Positions 44,857 through 56,641 of a stretch of DNA of 64,000 nt are shown one piece after another. The stretch covers positions 60,139,449 through 60,203,448 of the forward strand of contig NC_071355.1 of assembly GCF_943734655.1 (NCBI RefSeq). The letters are read 5' to 3'. Positions within the stretch are counted from its first letter, which is position 1. Every line of letters begins with the position of its first letter. Source of the DNA: Sabethes cyaneus (taxonomy: Eukaryota > Arthropoda > Insecta > Diptera > Culicidae). The notes under the pieces were generated by a model, which saw only the letters and a list, made by a program, of their open reading frames with translations, ran no database searches and had not been told where the DNA came from. The position numbers were made by a program, and so were the translations under genes.

Positions 44857-47800
44857 AGGCGATGAAGTTTTAGATTTCGAATTAGCCGCACAAAGGGTGT
44901 TTATAGGGGCTTGACTATCAGAACAGAAGCAGATAATCTTGCTTATCAGTTCTTTCTGAAGTGCAAGCTGAGCTCCGCACATAATTGCAAAGATTTCAGC
45001 TTGAAAAACGGTGCAGTAACTACCCAACGAATAGGATTCCTCCAATTCCAGCTCACGGCAGTAAACACCAGCACCCGCGCGACATTCGTACAAGAAACCA
45101 TCGGTATAACAGACCACATAGTCGGAAATTCCATGTAGCCTGACATCCACTCCTCTCTAGGAGGAAAGTCACTTGAGAAAGTCCTACACGGAAAAGTACG
45201 CATGAGCGGATAATTCGGAAATCAATATTTGTGGACCAGTCAAGCTTGGAGTTGAGAATCAACCCCATGTACTTCACCTCATTCACAACATCAACATTCG
45301 AATCGTAAAAGCACAGAGCGCGAGCTCCATTGGTATTTCTAAGTCTTGAAAGTAAAACGATAGATGTTTTGCTCGGATTTACCGAAAGTGCAGTTTCTCA
45401 GCGCCACGTTTCCACGACGCGTAGTGCCTGCTGCATTAAGTCAAATAATGTGCTTATGCATTTTCCAACTACTAGGATGAGATAGTCATCCGCAAAACCA
45501 TATGACGGATAGCCTAGACCATTGAGTTTCCTCAGTAGGCCATCCGCCACAAGGTTCCATAAGAGAGGCGAGAGAACGCCACCTTGTGGACATCCACAAA
45601 CACTTTGCTTCCAAACGCTTGCTTGCCGTAAGGAAGAAAAAAGCAATCGGTTACTAAGCATTTGTTCTATCCACTTTTTGATTATTGAAGGCACATTATG
45701 ATAACGAGCAGCCTCCAAAACGGAAGCGAAAGATACGTTATCAAACGCGCCTTCAATATCCAAAAAAGTTCCTAAGCAAGATTCCTTTTGTGAAAAAGCA
45801 ACCTCAATTTTATCCACCACATCATGTAATAAAGTGGTTGTAGACTTGCCACTTTGATAAGCATGTTGTGCTGAATGAAGAGGAACTTCTACTAAGCTTG
45901 TTTCGCGGATGTGGTGATCAACAATCCGCTTAAGTGATTTAAGCAAGAAAGACGTTGGACTGATTGGTCTAAAACTTTTTGCTTGCTCGTATGTCGCGCG
46001 TCCACCTTTAGGAATAAACTTAATGGTTATTTCACGCCATTGAATTGGGATGTACCCAATAGCAATACTACACACAAACATCCTTCTCAGAATGTGTTTG
46101 AAGTACTTGAATCCTTTCTGCAGTAGAATAGGGTATATTCCATCTGTTCCAGGAGATTTGTATGGAGAGAAGCTGTTCACGGCTCACTCAATCGCTTCAG
46201 TTGTGACAAGTCTCCGAGCAAAAGCCCATGAGTCTAAGCCACCTAAAACGATTTCTGGATCGTTTCGAACTTCAGGTTCCACACAGCCTGGAAAGTGACT
46301 ATAAGAGAGACATTCCAGGATTTCATTGTCATTCGAACAGTAGTTCGAACTTCGAATGTTATTAACCTGATAATCTTTCGATTTTGACAGTCGACTTGCC
46401 TCGCTGAAACTGGAAACGTTGCTGCAGAACCTGTGCCAGCTCGTGCGTGCTGAAGATCGTAGAGCCTTTGCATAGGCTTTCCGGGCCTGCTTGAAAGGCT
46501 CCACGCTATCCCTACAACGTCTATTCCAGGCTCTCCTGCATTGTTTCTTTAGTTCCGCGAGATTAGAGTTTCACCATGGTGTTCCTCTAGTCGTTTTAAA
46601 AGTTTTTAACGGGCAGGATACTTCAAAAGCTTCCGCAATAAAAGATGTTGTGACATCTACAGCCACATCCAAGTCGATCGATGACTCAATCGTCCGTTCG
46701 AATCCTTGAAATTTCGTCGCCAGTTCCTCCTCAAAGAGTTCCCAGTCGGAAAATCTCGGATTGCGAAATGTTGCAGCGTTCAAGGAGACACCCAAATGAT
46801 CAAAATATATAAAGCAATGATCAGATATTGGTGTCTCATTTGAAACATGTCATTGCGCCAACTCATGACTGATCCTGTTAGAGCAGAGTGTTATATCTAA
46901 CACTTTCTCTGTACCAGCTGGGCATTGGCATCACTGCCTACAATGAGCGGAAGCCCATTAGATTGGCAGTATCTCACCACATTTCTGAAATCGTCGCTGG
47001 GAGACGGCTCATCGTGTGGTAAGTATGCAGAACAGTAGACATAGCGCCTATGGACATCATCCACGACGAGTTCTAATGTGACTGTACAAATATCTCGAGT
47101 AGTCAACTCAGAGATAAGGTATGCACTTATTGACCTATGCAACAATATGCATGCCCTGAGCATTAAACGAGGATTTGTCATACCAGTTTTACTGAAAACT
47201 GCAAAGTTCTGGTTTCCAATATCCGTCGAATGAAAGTCCCCCTTCCGAAAATATGGCTCTGAACCAATGCGATGGTGACAGAGCCTTTAAAAAGTCTTTC
47301 GCATAAATACAAATTTGCTGCCCGTTTGTGTTGAAGGTTTATTTGTGCAACTCTAACTATTTGACTAGCGGAGTATATGCACAAACAATCTCCGACACAG
47401 ATCAGACAGCAAATTGTAAGCGAAGTCAATTATGTTGGTCAGAACGCACTTGGCGTAATACCCATAAGGGAATTTGGGTAGGACTCCTATGTTGTTCCCA
47501 CGAGGTGCAAGGGACAACAAAGATCGACCGTACCAGAGCCCCGCATGGCACAGTAGGGGCAAGATGCCCAAGGCACTCCGTTCGCGACTGGCATGTTTTC
47601 ACCCCTCCAGCCATTCAGTCATCGGCACGGAGTTAGATTTTGACTGCCTGAGCCCCTACCTGATTTGCCGACTCTCACGGCAGGATCAGGTCCCGTGGCA
47701 CAATTTTTGCCCAAACGTACAATTCGGCACCAACCTAAGCCTAAGGCTAAGCCAGCAGAGAAAATAACTCTCTCCCGGTACGCCCAGACCCCGCAGCCAC

Positions 47801-48194
47801 GCCCTCCGAAAAACCGGCGCCGAACTGCATGATTAGGTAGCCGGAAACCATACGGCAAGTGTTCCACCTTCTCTGTCTGCGTACGACAACCAAGGTTGTG
47901 CACCACCAGGTGCGCAACTTTGGCTGCCGTACCCCAGCCGGCACCTCGTGGAGGTAGAGATAGGAGTTAGAAAACAGAGGTGATATATTTGCACATGTTC
48001 ACTCATTTGCCAGCCAACTGGCGCCTCCAAGTTGACGCGATTAATTCGACAAACTGTTGGCGTCATACGCTGCTGGTTTTGTTGGTCTCTGACATTTAAA
48101 ACTCGGAAGAGTTAAAAATGTTCAGTCCATCGCTTATGCTGTTCTGTACGATCAGTTTCATCCGATATCCACTCCCTCCACCCTGAAGGAGTTC

Positions 48195-48719
48195 TTGATG
48201 GCGGTCCATTGCTTTTCGACGGTTCTACCGTCGACTCCGAAGCGCGGGATTCAAGTTGTTCGAAAAAGGCCCTTTTTTCTCCAATCGGCACCCAACTTTT
48301 TTTTCCCGTCGCTGGACACGTGCTTATTGGCGGAACAAGCGCTCATTTCTAGGGGGCTACAGCCCTCCGCATTTTTTTCGACCATTATATTTGGTCGGCC
48401 AGCTCCATTTTTCTGGGGGGGAGGGCTAAACATATGTTTTTGGCATAACAAAAGAGGGAAACGGTTCCTTACCTATAAGGGAAAAGCAGGGTTCAAATGG
48501 GTAAAGGGGTGCGTTTCTCTTGCATTTGGAACGACAGCAGTTGTACAAGTTGTTTTATTTCTGGAAGGGGGAATAGGGTGGCCATTAAAAAGCGGGATGT
48601 TCAAAAACGTAAAAAATGCTTTGTATCGATTTACCGAATTTAGGGATTACCGAGAAAAAGACAGATTTACAAGTGGTTGGGGGACAACGCAAGAGGAACT
48701 GACAAAGGGAGTAGACTAG
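48195..48719 (+). other. Open frame of 174 codons, probably not a gene
   Basis: The frame is open with an ATG, but the translation is low in recognisable structure and rich in F, G and W from homopolymer runs. It ends inside the target duplication of the hAT element at 48717. No splice sites, relatives or codon bias speak for a real gene. I list it because it is the longest unexplained frame outside transposons. Confidence 0.15.
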
Positions 48720-50255
48720 GGCTGTCGGTATTGAGTGCTTTTGGTGAAAACCGGTATTTCGGTATTGGCGTAGAAAATACCGGTAGTACCGGTAAAAAAC
48801 CGGTATTGGCAGATTATTCGGAATCAATAGAAATGCCGATGATTTTCAGTAAATGTCTCTATTTTCAACCTTCAGTATCAGTATTGTTCCTTAGCAAAGT
48901 AGAATTTAAGCAGATATAATACGCTTAGTGATTTATTTCCCTTGCTAGATTTTATTGCCAGCGCTTCCAATGAAAATTTCTGCTTTCATCGAAGTCTGAC
49001 AAACGGCTCTAAGCGCATCAGGAATTTTTCTCTCATTTATTCAAATTTATAGTAGGGAAACCCGCTTTTAACTATTTTTAAAAGTCCCGGTAATGTAGCT
49101 TCCAGCATATTAAATGCCCCGGACTCCTATTATCTCGTCACGAATTTTCCTGCATCCCCAGAGCAGAACCCATGCATAGCGTCATCCTCTTCATCATCGT
49201 TCACAGATATCTTCTCTTCTCCATTATCAATCCCACTACATATTCGCAGAGCTTGGAAATTTTATCTGCTTATTTGATCAATGCATCACTCGAAATACTT
49301 GAAAAATATTCCAAAGTCTTTCCTGGCAGATCCTTTAATGACAAGAATGCCCGAAAAGCGAAAATATTCCCGTATTCTGACTAGGGCTTGGCATCCTCGA
49401 AACAAATAAATGAAGCTGACTTTCTCTTACCTTCGCTTTATACATGAAGCGATTTGTTTCATTTGATGAACAGAACGTTTTAAGCAGGCTTCATCTGAAG
49501 TTAGTGACTATTTCAAATGACTACGATTGACAGTCAGGCACGATTTGCTGATGTTAAGTAGGTTAATTATAATACCTAAATTGTCGGAAATGTTACTTAC
49601 ATTCAATTCAATTGCATTCAAAGTTGCTAGCCTTCTACTGAATATTTGATAGACATTTGATTTGACAAACGAAACTTTAAAATCGGTCGACATTATGAAG
49701 TGAAAACCGTTTTATTGAGGCTGATTGAAGCCAGTTTTAAAACGGAGAGGCGTTGCTTCAGTCGAAACTAAAGCTTCATTACTTCATTGTTGAGTAGTGA
49801 TTTGAAAAATCACTTATAAGTGACGTTGCTGGGCCCTGATTTTGTTGCCTAAATTCGTTATTTAAAAACTTCGAAAAATTTGGTGACTTTTAAATATCCA
49901 GTTGTTCAAAAATAAATTGAAACGCGACGTCTAGTTTTTACAATGAAACTTTTTTACGGCAAAGATGCTCTATTGTGCCTTAAACGGGTTCAAGAGCTAT
50001 AATTATTTGACCTGCAATTTCACCTTCTTCATTGTTAGTAGTCGCAGAATGTCGTCAGCATTAACACCAAGTTGTTTCTCTATGAGTTTTACAATCTTCC
50101 GTCAAACTTAGTTCTTCTTTGAATAAGGAGTTAGATATTAGAAGATATTAGAAAATACCGGAAATACCGGTTTTTTGCTTTACCAAAACCGGTATTTCGG
50201 TATCCAAAAATTGGTCGGTATTACCGGTTTCGGTACTACCGGTTAGACAGCCCTA
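48717..50255. mobile_element. 1.5-kb non-autonomous hAT element, duplication GAGTAGAC
   Basis: The ends TAGGGCTGTC are inverted (48717-48726 and 50246-50255) and flanked by the perfect 8-bp duplication GAGTAGAC (48709-48716 and 50256-50263). Both subterminal regions carry arrays of ACCGGTATT/AATACCGGT units, over about 100 bp on each side. These look like clustered transposase-binding sites, as known for hAT elements. The interior has only short frames and no recognisable BED finger or hATC dimerisation motif. A short similar array occurs at 58464-58518. Confidence 0.85.
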
Positions 50256-50263
50256 GAGTAGAC

Positions 50264-51370
50264 ATATTCAAATGAAAAAAGGGTTTTGTTTCTTGCATTA
50301 TGAGAGTTTTCGTTAGAAAAACAGATGTATAAGTAACTGAGTGACAAAGGGGCCCCGAGTAAGATCGGGTAATCCGCTAGTAAGCACATAATATTGTCGT
50401 ATTAGTACAAAGTTTTTCTGTCGTCCGAAATTTGAATCCGAACGGTAGTACTTTATGGATTTGAAACAGTGACATTGCTTTACGCACTAACGAGCAAATG
50501 TCTGGCACCGGCGTCCAACACAAACGAAATGTCATGTTGGACCGGATGCATCGTGTGTGAGAATTCCAAACGATTGCTTGAAATGGTGTGAGTCACTCTG
50601 CGGCTCTATGACGACTGCTACGTAGTACCTACGTATACGGTACGGAACTTACCGACGAAAAAGGATTCCGAAATGTGCTGTGCGCGTTCCGGTATTCGGC
50701 AACGAACGTTGTAAAAGTCAGCAAAACTAAAACTTTCTGTATTTCAAAACTGTTGTAGAGGTAAGATATTTTCGAATGCTGTTTCTCATTTCATATGATG
50801 ATTAGATGCAGTTTGTTATAGGCTATGGATGTATTTAAATTAGGTGAAATGAACAGTGTGTATGTGTATTAGAGTGTTTCATTTTTTTTCAGACTTATAT
50901 ACTGATGAGTTGATACTGGTTTAGACTATCTGAGTTGTCATTTGATTTCGGCAACCAACAAATGAGATCAATAAACATGACTAAACATTTCAACTCCAAA
51001 TGCAAACAGCATGGTAAATTATAATACTGGTCAGACCGATAAATCAAATAGCATAAACCGAACTCTAATAAACAGATCAAGTGATTTTATACTATTCTAT
51101 TTATGTAATTGAAAGATTTCCTTTCAATATAAATTAAGAACAGGCAGTCTGCATTTTCTCCACCAATTCAAATGTAGCTTTATTCATATCCATTCATCAA
51201 TCAAATAAAAAGTAGGTACACTAAATAAAAGCCTTATTACTCTGTTTGCGGGGTTTGCTGGTCACAGTGATCAGTCACTTGGGATCTGGCGTGCCGGTGT
51301 ACCCAAATGAATTGTATTCTGGAAGCGTGTAAAAATTAAAAATTAAATTAAAGATGCCTGATTCGATTCA
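50264..51370. other. Intergenic DNA and 3' flank of the CRAL-TRIO gene
   Basis: No gene is seen. A minus-strand AATAAA at 51184-51179 is a candidate polyadenylation signal for the gene ending at 51376. Confidence 0.4.
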
Positions 51371-51375
51371 AAATT

Positions 51376-52322
51376 TCAACCAATCATCTCACCATCGACG
51401 AAACCAGCGTAATTCTCCAAATAGTCTGCCATTAACTTTCCATCGCAGTCGGGGGCTGCCAATGTTCCTCCGTATCTGGGCGGCAAACAGCGTGGATTGA
51501 TGTGTTTTGCCAGTGATTTCCAATCTTTGCCATGCATATAGCATCTCTGTCGCATTCCCTTGCTCATAAACTGTTTCAGGATTGCAAACAACACATTATA
51601 CATGATACCGTTGTTGACCGTGTGCATTCCTTTCGTCAGAATGGGAGTACAGTTTTCGATCAGATCGAACAGAACGTTGGAAACTCTTGGCGAAAAGTGG
51701 GATATTTGGCGCATTGACAGCTCTTCGACGTCAAATATCACCCGACAGCCATTCTTCTGTGCGCTCGGATGCAGCATCGTTAGAATGCCGCTTATCCGAA
51801 TGGCGGTCATAAACTCGATCATGGATATTTTGGACGGATCCCATCGACCTGTTTGGAAAATTATAGCTGATCAATGAAAATTACTCGTACATACGTCGTT
51901 CACTTACTGCCCATTTCAACAACAACAATTAAAGCTCCATCATCGTCACACTCGGGCAAGTAACGGATAAAGCCTTGCTCATACACGTGTCGAATCTTTG
52001 CATAAGGCATCACATAGGTGGGCTCTCTGTACAGCAAACGGTAACCGTGGTCAAGCAGGGCAAATGCTTTTTCTGCATCATTCTCGTAGCAACGAAGATA
52101 TACCATCACCGTCCAGTTGCTCTGGTCAACCACCAGGTTCAAGTTCGGTTTCGATTCCGCAATTCGTCGAAACTCTGCCAAGGCCGATGCCGTTTCATCT
52201 GACAGTGCATCGGCTATTAGTGACCGTTTGTCTTCCTCGAAAGCTGCTCGATTGAAACGAATAGCAAAACCACCACCCAAATCTATATAGGGATGATTGT
52301 TCTCGTCGTGCTGCACAGACAT
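51376..52322 (-). CDS. CRAL-TRIO domain lipid-binding protein, two exons
   Basis: This encodes a 295-residue cytosolic lipid-transfer protein. Exon 1 runs 52322-51908 and exon 2 51848-51376; the 59-bp GT-AG intron splits a Ser codon (EMGS-RWDPSKIS). The N-terminal about 85 residues are the helical CRAL-TRIO-N part (DALSDETASALAEFRRIAES, YLRCYENDAEKAFALLDHGY). The SEC14-like pocket follows: MTAIRISGILTMLHPSAQKN, GCRVIFDVEELSMRQISHFS, VNNGIMYNVLFAILKQFMSK and HGKDWKSLAKHINPRCLPPR. The closing segment YGGTL is typical of the alpha-tocopherol-transfer/clavesin group, which bind tocopherol, retinal or phosphoinositides. The length matches the many insect paralogues; the ligand cannot be told. The ATG at 52322 opens the frame. 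No defect is visible. Confidence 0.92.
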
Positions 52323-53230
52323 CTCCGAACGACTTCACTTGACTAAATGACTAAATCGCCTGCTTCTAAATCAGTTGCTTCAACAATCTCTAGTCACCTA
52401 ATTACAGGACTATTTACAAACAAAAAAAAACTCCACAATATAATTGATACGAACTAATACGTCACACACTACAACCGAATCGTCGAAGCTCACTAAAGTC
52501 CGCTTCAAAGCGAGGCTCTGCGGTTTCTAATGTGATGACTCCCAAAAAAGTTATTTTTTTGTCTGTTTCTCTTTCCCTCTGACCATGTTACTCTTCGTTA
52601 GGGTGGACGAGAGATCTTTATGTATGGCTATATAAGTTGGCAATGGTCAAACCTCGTGAAAAACAAAATGCTGCCACGAGTGACCACTCTATTAATCTCG
52701 GCATTTTTGGCTACTTTTGTGCCCACTGTTTCTTCTAGCACACTCATGCTCATGTTCACACACGCATGTGTGAGCTACTAACTACTAATGAAGACCGTCA
52801 CATCGTAACAATCAAAATAATTACATTGTGCGAGCAGAGCGGCAGACCAGTAGTTTTAGTCCACAACCAGCCAGCAATAGGTTTTAATGGTCACTTTTTC
52901 TCGCGGGCTCGCGCTCCCGTAATTGTTGGCCTTATGCTACTTCCTTGAATTTGGCTTACGATGTTTTCGTTGCCACCAAAAATAAGCCACATTTGCTAAG
53001 GCAAATAGGGTCCGAATAAAATTCATGGAAGTGAGACAGTAAGTTTATAAAATGAAAATAAAGACCCTTTTTGTCTTCTGTACCGTGCTTTATTCCAATT
53101 AACCCATGTAAAGAACCTTGAAACACAACTCATTGAGCACCTTTGCTATAGTATTTTCGCTTAAAACCAAATCCGTGCATTCCTGAAATAATAAAACGGG
53201 AATTAATTGAACAGATTACACGCTTTATTG
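52323..53230. other. Upstream region of the CRAL-TRIO gene
   Basis: This should contain the minus-strand promoter. Plus-strand AATAAA-like motifs and short frames are present, but no second gene can be supported. Confidence 0.4.
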
Positions 53231-53261
53231 TAATATATATTTTCGAATCCCAAAATAGAAC

Positions 53262-53341
53262 GGCAGTGTGGCCGAGTGGTCTAAGGCGCTGGTTTTAGGC
53301 ACCAGTCATTAATGGCGTGGGTTCGAATCCCACCGCTGTCA
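53262..53341 (+). tRNA. tRNA-Leu, anticodon TAG
   Basis: This is a class II tRNA. The acceptor stem GGCAGTG pairs with CGCTGTC, allowing two G-U pairs, and the discriminator is A. The D arm is TGGCCGAGTGGTCTAAGGCG (A box). The anticodon stem CTGGT/ACCAG encloses the loop TTTAGGC, giving anticodon TAG. A long variable arm follows. The T arm GTGGG-TTCGAAT-CCCAC holds the B box. There is no intron. Confidence 0.93.
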
Positions 53342-53771
53342 AAGATTTTTTGACTACGTGGGGCATTACCGCTTCTCCTTAATTAGTTTGATAAGAGGAA
53401 ATGTTTATTTGATATAAATCAACCTAGGGACTGTGTTTTACAAGAAATGATGGGTCAATTTTATTGTTTCAGCTTATGGTTTTAGTTGTAATTGGCGTAT
53501 GTACTATAATTTTGAGTTTTACAATTATACAATTTAATTGCAATAATTAAATTACAAAATTTGTGCACTTGATTTGCTCATAAAAGAGACATTGCAATTT
53601 TTGCAATTATTGCATTATTGCAATAAAATTGCACAGTTATAAAATTCAAAATTATGGTACATATACCTACTACAACTAAAACCATAACCTGGAACAATAA
53701 AATAAACCCATCATTTCTTGTAAAACACAGTTCCTGAGTTGGTTTATATCAGATAAACATTTCCTTTTATC

Positions 53772-54201
53772 GCAGATACAGACATTAAAGCTAGAACACT
53801 TTTTATCGAAAAACTTGTGTAAATAATATACTTTGAAAATGCTAGCTCACTGCTGCCATCTATTGAGCTTATTGCCACAATTCATCAATAATATCAATAA
53901 TACCTGGCTTAACATCGGTAAAATAGTTATTCTTCAATATAGACCATAAGCGACTATAATTAACCCGCCTATAGGAACTCGCCTCTTATTGCTGGATTAT
54001 CGACATTTGTTGACAATTGTTGTTATTTGCTGATTATTGTCGATAATTATTGCGGTCCTTTTTTATCGGTATTACCCTTAGTAGTTTCAGCTGGAAAATA
54101 ATGATTGAAGTGCCATCTACAATTGATTGCTTACTATTCGTAACAAAAATGGCGGTCGTTTACACACGTAGTACAGGCACTCTCGAACGTCTGTATCTGC
54201 G
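53772..54201. mobile_element. 430-bp insertion in the right tRNA arm
   Basis: The ends GCAGATACAGAC and GTCTGTATCTGC(G) are inverted, and CTTTTATC flanks both sides (53764-53771 and 54202-54209). The left arm lacks this segment and has one CTCTTATC-like site, which confirms an insertion after the duplication. The 8-bp duplication suggests a hAT or P-type mechanism. The interior is non-coding. Confidence 0.75.
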
Positions 54202-54257
54202 CTTTTATCAAACCAATTGAGCAGAAGTGGTAATGCCCCGCGTAGTCAAAAAATCTT

Positions 54258-54339
54258 TGACAGCGGTGGGATTCGAACCCACGCCACATTTATGACTGGT
54301 GCCTTAAACCAGCGCCTTAGACCACTCGGCCACACTGCC
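54258..54339 (-). tRNA. tRNA-Leu, anticodon AAG
   Basis: It is almost identical to the TAG copy, with the same acceptor stem, D arm and T arm. The anticodon loop reads TTAAGGC, anticodon AAG, and the variable arm differs slightly (CATAAATGTG). It is class II, has no intron, and its discriminator is A. It lies head to head with the TAG gene in the inverted duplication. Confidence 0.93.
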
Positions 54340-54647
54340 GTTCTATTTCGGGATTCGAAAATATATACAGTTCGGACTAGATTATCCGTGGATTTCGATT
54401 TACCGAGGATTCGATTATCCGGGTTTTTAGACTCGATTATCCGGGTAAAAAAAAACATTTTTTTTTGAATAATTTATTTTACCCACAAATGTCATAGTTT
54501 TCACGTTAGATAATGATTCTAGCATGACAAATATTGATTTACCTCCCTAAAGGTATAAAATTCCTTTCTATATATTATCAGCGAGTAATGCAGATAATAG
54601 TATCAATTTTTTATTTTCAAACTGTTGCGTGGCATGATTCATAATTC

Positions 54648-54832
54648 ATCGTCATCAACATCATCATCATCATTAAATTAATCATCATTCTCTACAAAAT
54701 CATCATCATCTAAACCATCATCATCATGATCATCATTTTGATCATCATCCTCTTTATTTTGATCATCATCATCGTTTTGATTATCACCATCACGCTCAAC
54801 ATGATCATCATCAAAATAATCATCATCATCAG
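54648..54832. repeat. Imperfect ATC trinucleotide tract
   Basis: About 185 bp are dominated by ATC/CATCAT units with interruptions (AAAAT, TTTTG). It is non-coding and lies inside the pogo-like element. Confidence 0.8.
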
Positions 54833-56461
54833 TGAAAAAAACATAGAAAGGAATTTTCTCACTTTAGGGTAAATGATTCAATAATAGAAAACATTTATGA
54901 TACTTAAAAGAAAAAAATATGGCATACAAAAAAAATTTGTAAAATTTGCGAAGGTTATTAAAAGTAAAAGAACGGCGTATAAAATCTAAAAGAAAAGGAT
55001 GTTTTAGCTGAAAAAGTGCGAGCTGATTGCAAATGCAGATAAGCTTGGATTAGTTAGTCGACAAGATAAACGCAAATAAACCGTACTTGTAATCTAGATA
55101 TAGTAAGAACTGTAGCAATCTCGTTCCAGAAATCGACAGACTAAACTATCCATGCGTTTCTCACAAAAGCAGTAACCCACCATTTACTATACACTGTTAA
55201 TAATAGCACAATATATAAATAAAAGGCTTAATCTTCTATTTATCTTTTTTGTTAACTCGTTGCTTTTCCTAATGTAAATAATCCGTCGAGCACTCCCGAG
55301 TAACTGTAAAATCAATAATTTATCATTTCGAAGTATTTAAGATGCTGTTCACGTATCTTCATTTCCTTTTGGTATAACGTAATTTGAGAACAGGCCCTTA
55401 TTCTCAGATTCTGTTCCATAATCATAGTACGATTGTTATCCAAGATTTAAACTGTTTATTTTCTGGTTATAATATCTTTAATTACTACTAGCAAAGTATC
55501 AAGGTATTCTATTCGATGTGAATTCGTGTTACTGTGGTCCATTTATGCAGTTCAAAAACCGCTGTTACTCCATTTACCTTTTATTTTTTAATAGGTAAAT
55601 GCAAACCATGATAAAAATTTGGATTAAAAAAGAACAAAACTTTTTCTAAAACTTGTATTATTCTACTTCAAAATTTTTAATAAATAATATTTAGCGCCCC
55701 TCCCCTCTTTTTCTTCTTAGCGGTACGTAGTTTTTTAACATCCTCACCCAAGTAACACTTGCAACATGTTTTTTAGAAAAATATTCAGAAAACAGTTGCA
55801 TTTAAATTATAAATAAGTTGCATGGAAAACAAGATGTTATAAAAATGTTTTATTTCTAACGCCGATGTTTTCAGCCAGAATGACAGGTTAAAGTTGCATT
55901 TCGGTTGTAAAGCTAAGTTTTTATTGAACATTTACAACTGAGTATTCGCGACTACGAAAGTAAAAGAGATTTCTAAGTCTGTTCGCACTCACACGAAACC
56001 CCATGCCGAATTGTCAAAACTTGCGTGAAAACAAAAGCAAAAATACTTCCTTCTCTTTTTTTCTCACACAAAAATCAAACCAATATCAGCAACTTCGTAG
56101 TGGCGAATTGCCGGCATTGAACAGCGGCGAAGCGATGACAATGAGTACAGCACAGATCCATAACTTTGACACATTTTCGCAACATTGCAATATTTTATTG
56201 AGCTTAAATGCTCCAATTTATGAGTATTCTGGGTAGTTTTTGAGCGCAATTTAAGTTCTTTCACAAATAAAAATTAAGTGTGAATCAGTTGTAAGTTAAC
56301 GCGAAACAAAATGCATACAGTAAAGCTTTTTATTGGTTTCGAATTTTTCGGTTATCGGTGTGCTCATTTGAACGCAATCTTGTATAAACATGGCCGATGA
56401 CTGCGCCAAAATATAATGTAATAGATCATTATTTTTGTGTCGTAGAATGATTTTATATATA

Positions 56462-56641
56462 CAGCCTGAATTCGTTAATTGGGCCACGACTGCACTCTAG
56501 CTGATTCGCTAATTGGGCCGACTGACAGTTGTTAGAAATTTCTAAACTCGAAAATTCCATACAATTTTGACATTCAAGTTGTCACATAGCCCAATTAGCG
56601 AACACCCAATTAACGAACCACCAATTAACGAAACTTTGCTG
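56462..56641. mobile_element. 180-bp MITE, second copy of the 14.65-kb family
   Basis: It has the same CAGCCTGAATTCG and CAGCAAAGTTTCG ends, flanked by TA, as at 14651-14831, in the same orientation. It is nested in the pogo-like element, so it inserted later. Confidence 0.85.

Larger units (their letters stand above)
41520..48100 (-). mobile_element. Old LOA/I-type non-LTR element carrying a nested RTE
   Basis: On the minus strand, broken blocks follow the expected order. Near 47.5-47.6 kb is an ORF1 zinc-knuckle remnant (C..CLGHLAPT). The endonuclease follows at 47.4-46.9 kb (VAQINLQHKRAAN, GSDANAQ), then a linker and RT at 46.8-45.4 kb: SPYKSPGTDGIYPILLQKG, QHAYQSGKSTTTLLHDVVDK, GTFLDIEGAFDNV, GCPQGGVLSPLLWNLVAD and FADDYLIL. 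RNase H begins at 45.15-44.86 kb (CYTDGFL, TVFQAEIFAI, FCSDSQA). It resumes at 41.88 kb with VHLVWVPDHSGITENEWADE and ends near 41.52 kb. The gap is exactly where the plus-strand RTE sits. RNase H after RT places the element in the I/LOA group (for example mosquito Lian). Frameshifts and a deletion make it dead. Confidence 0.85.
53232..54366. repeat. Inverted duplication carrying two tRNA-Leu genes
   Basis: The left arm (53232 to about 53560) and right arm (about 53600 to 54366) are mirror copies. They share TATATTTTCGAATCCC outside the tRNA, the tRNA itself, and several hundred bases inside (AACATTTCC, TCATTTCTTGTAAAACACAG, TAAAACCATAA). The centre is an AT-rich segment of ATTGCAATA repeats. 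The right arm is interrupted by an insertion at 53772-54201. Confidence 0.85.

Noticed and set aside
54648..54832. CRISPR-like array in the ATC-rich tract
   Set aside because: It is a trinucleotide microsatellite without spacers, and the genome is eukaryotic.
55747..56236. Possible MITE from CCCAAGTAACACTTGC to TATTCTGGG
   Set aside because: The terminal match is only about five bases and no target duplication is visible.
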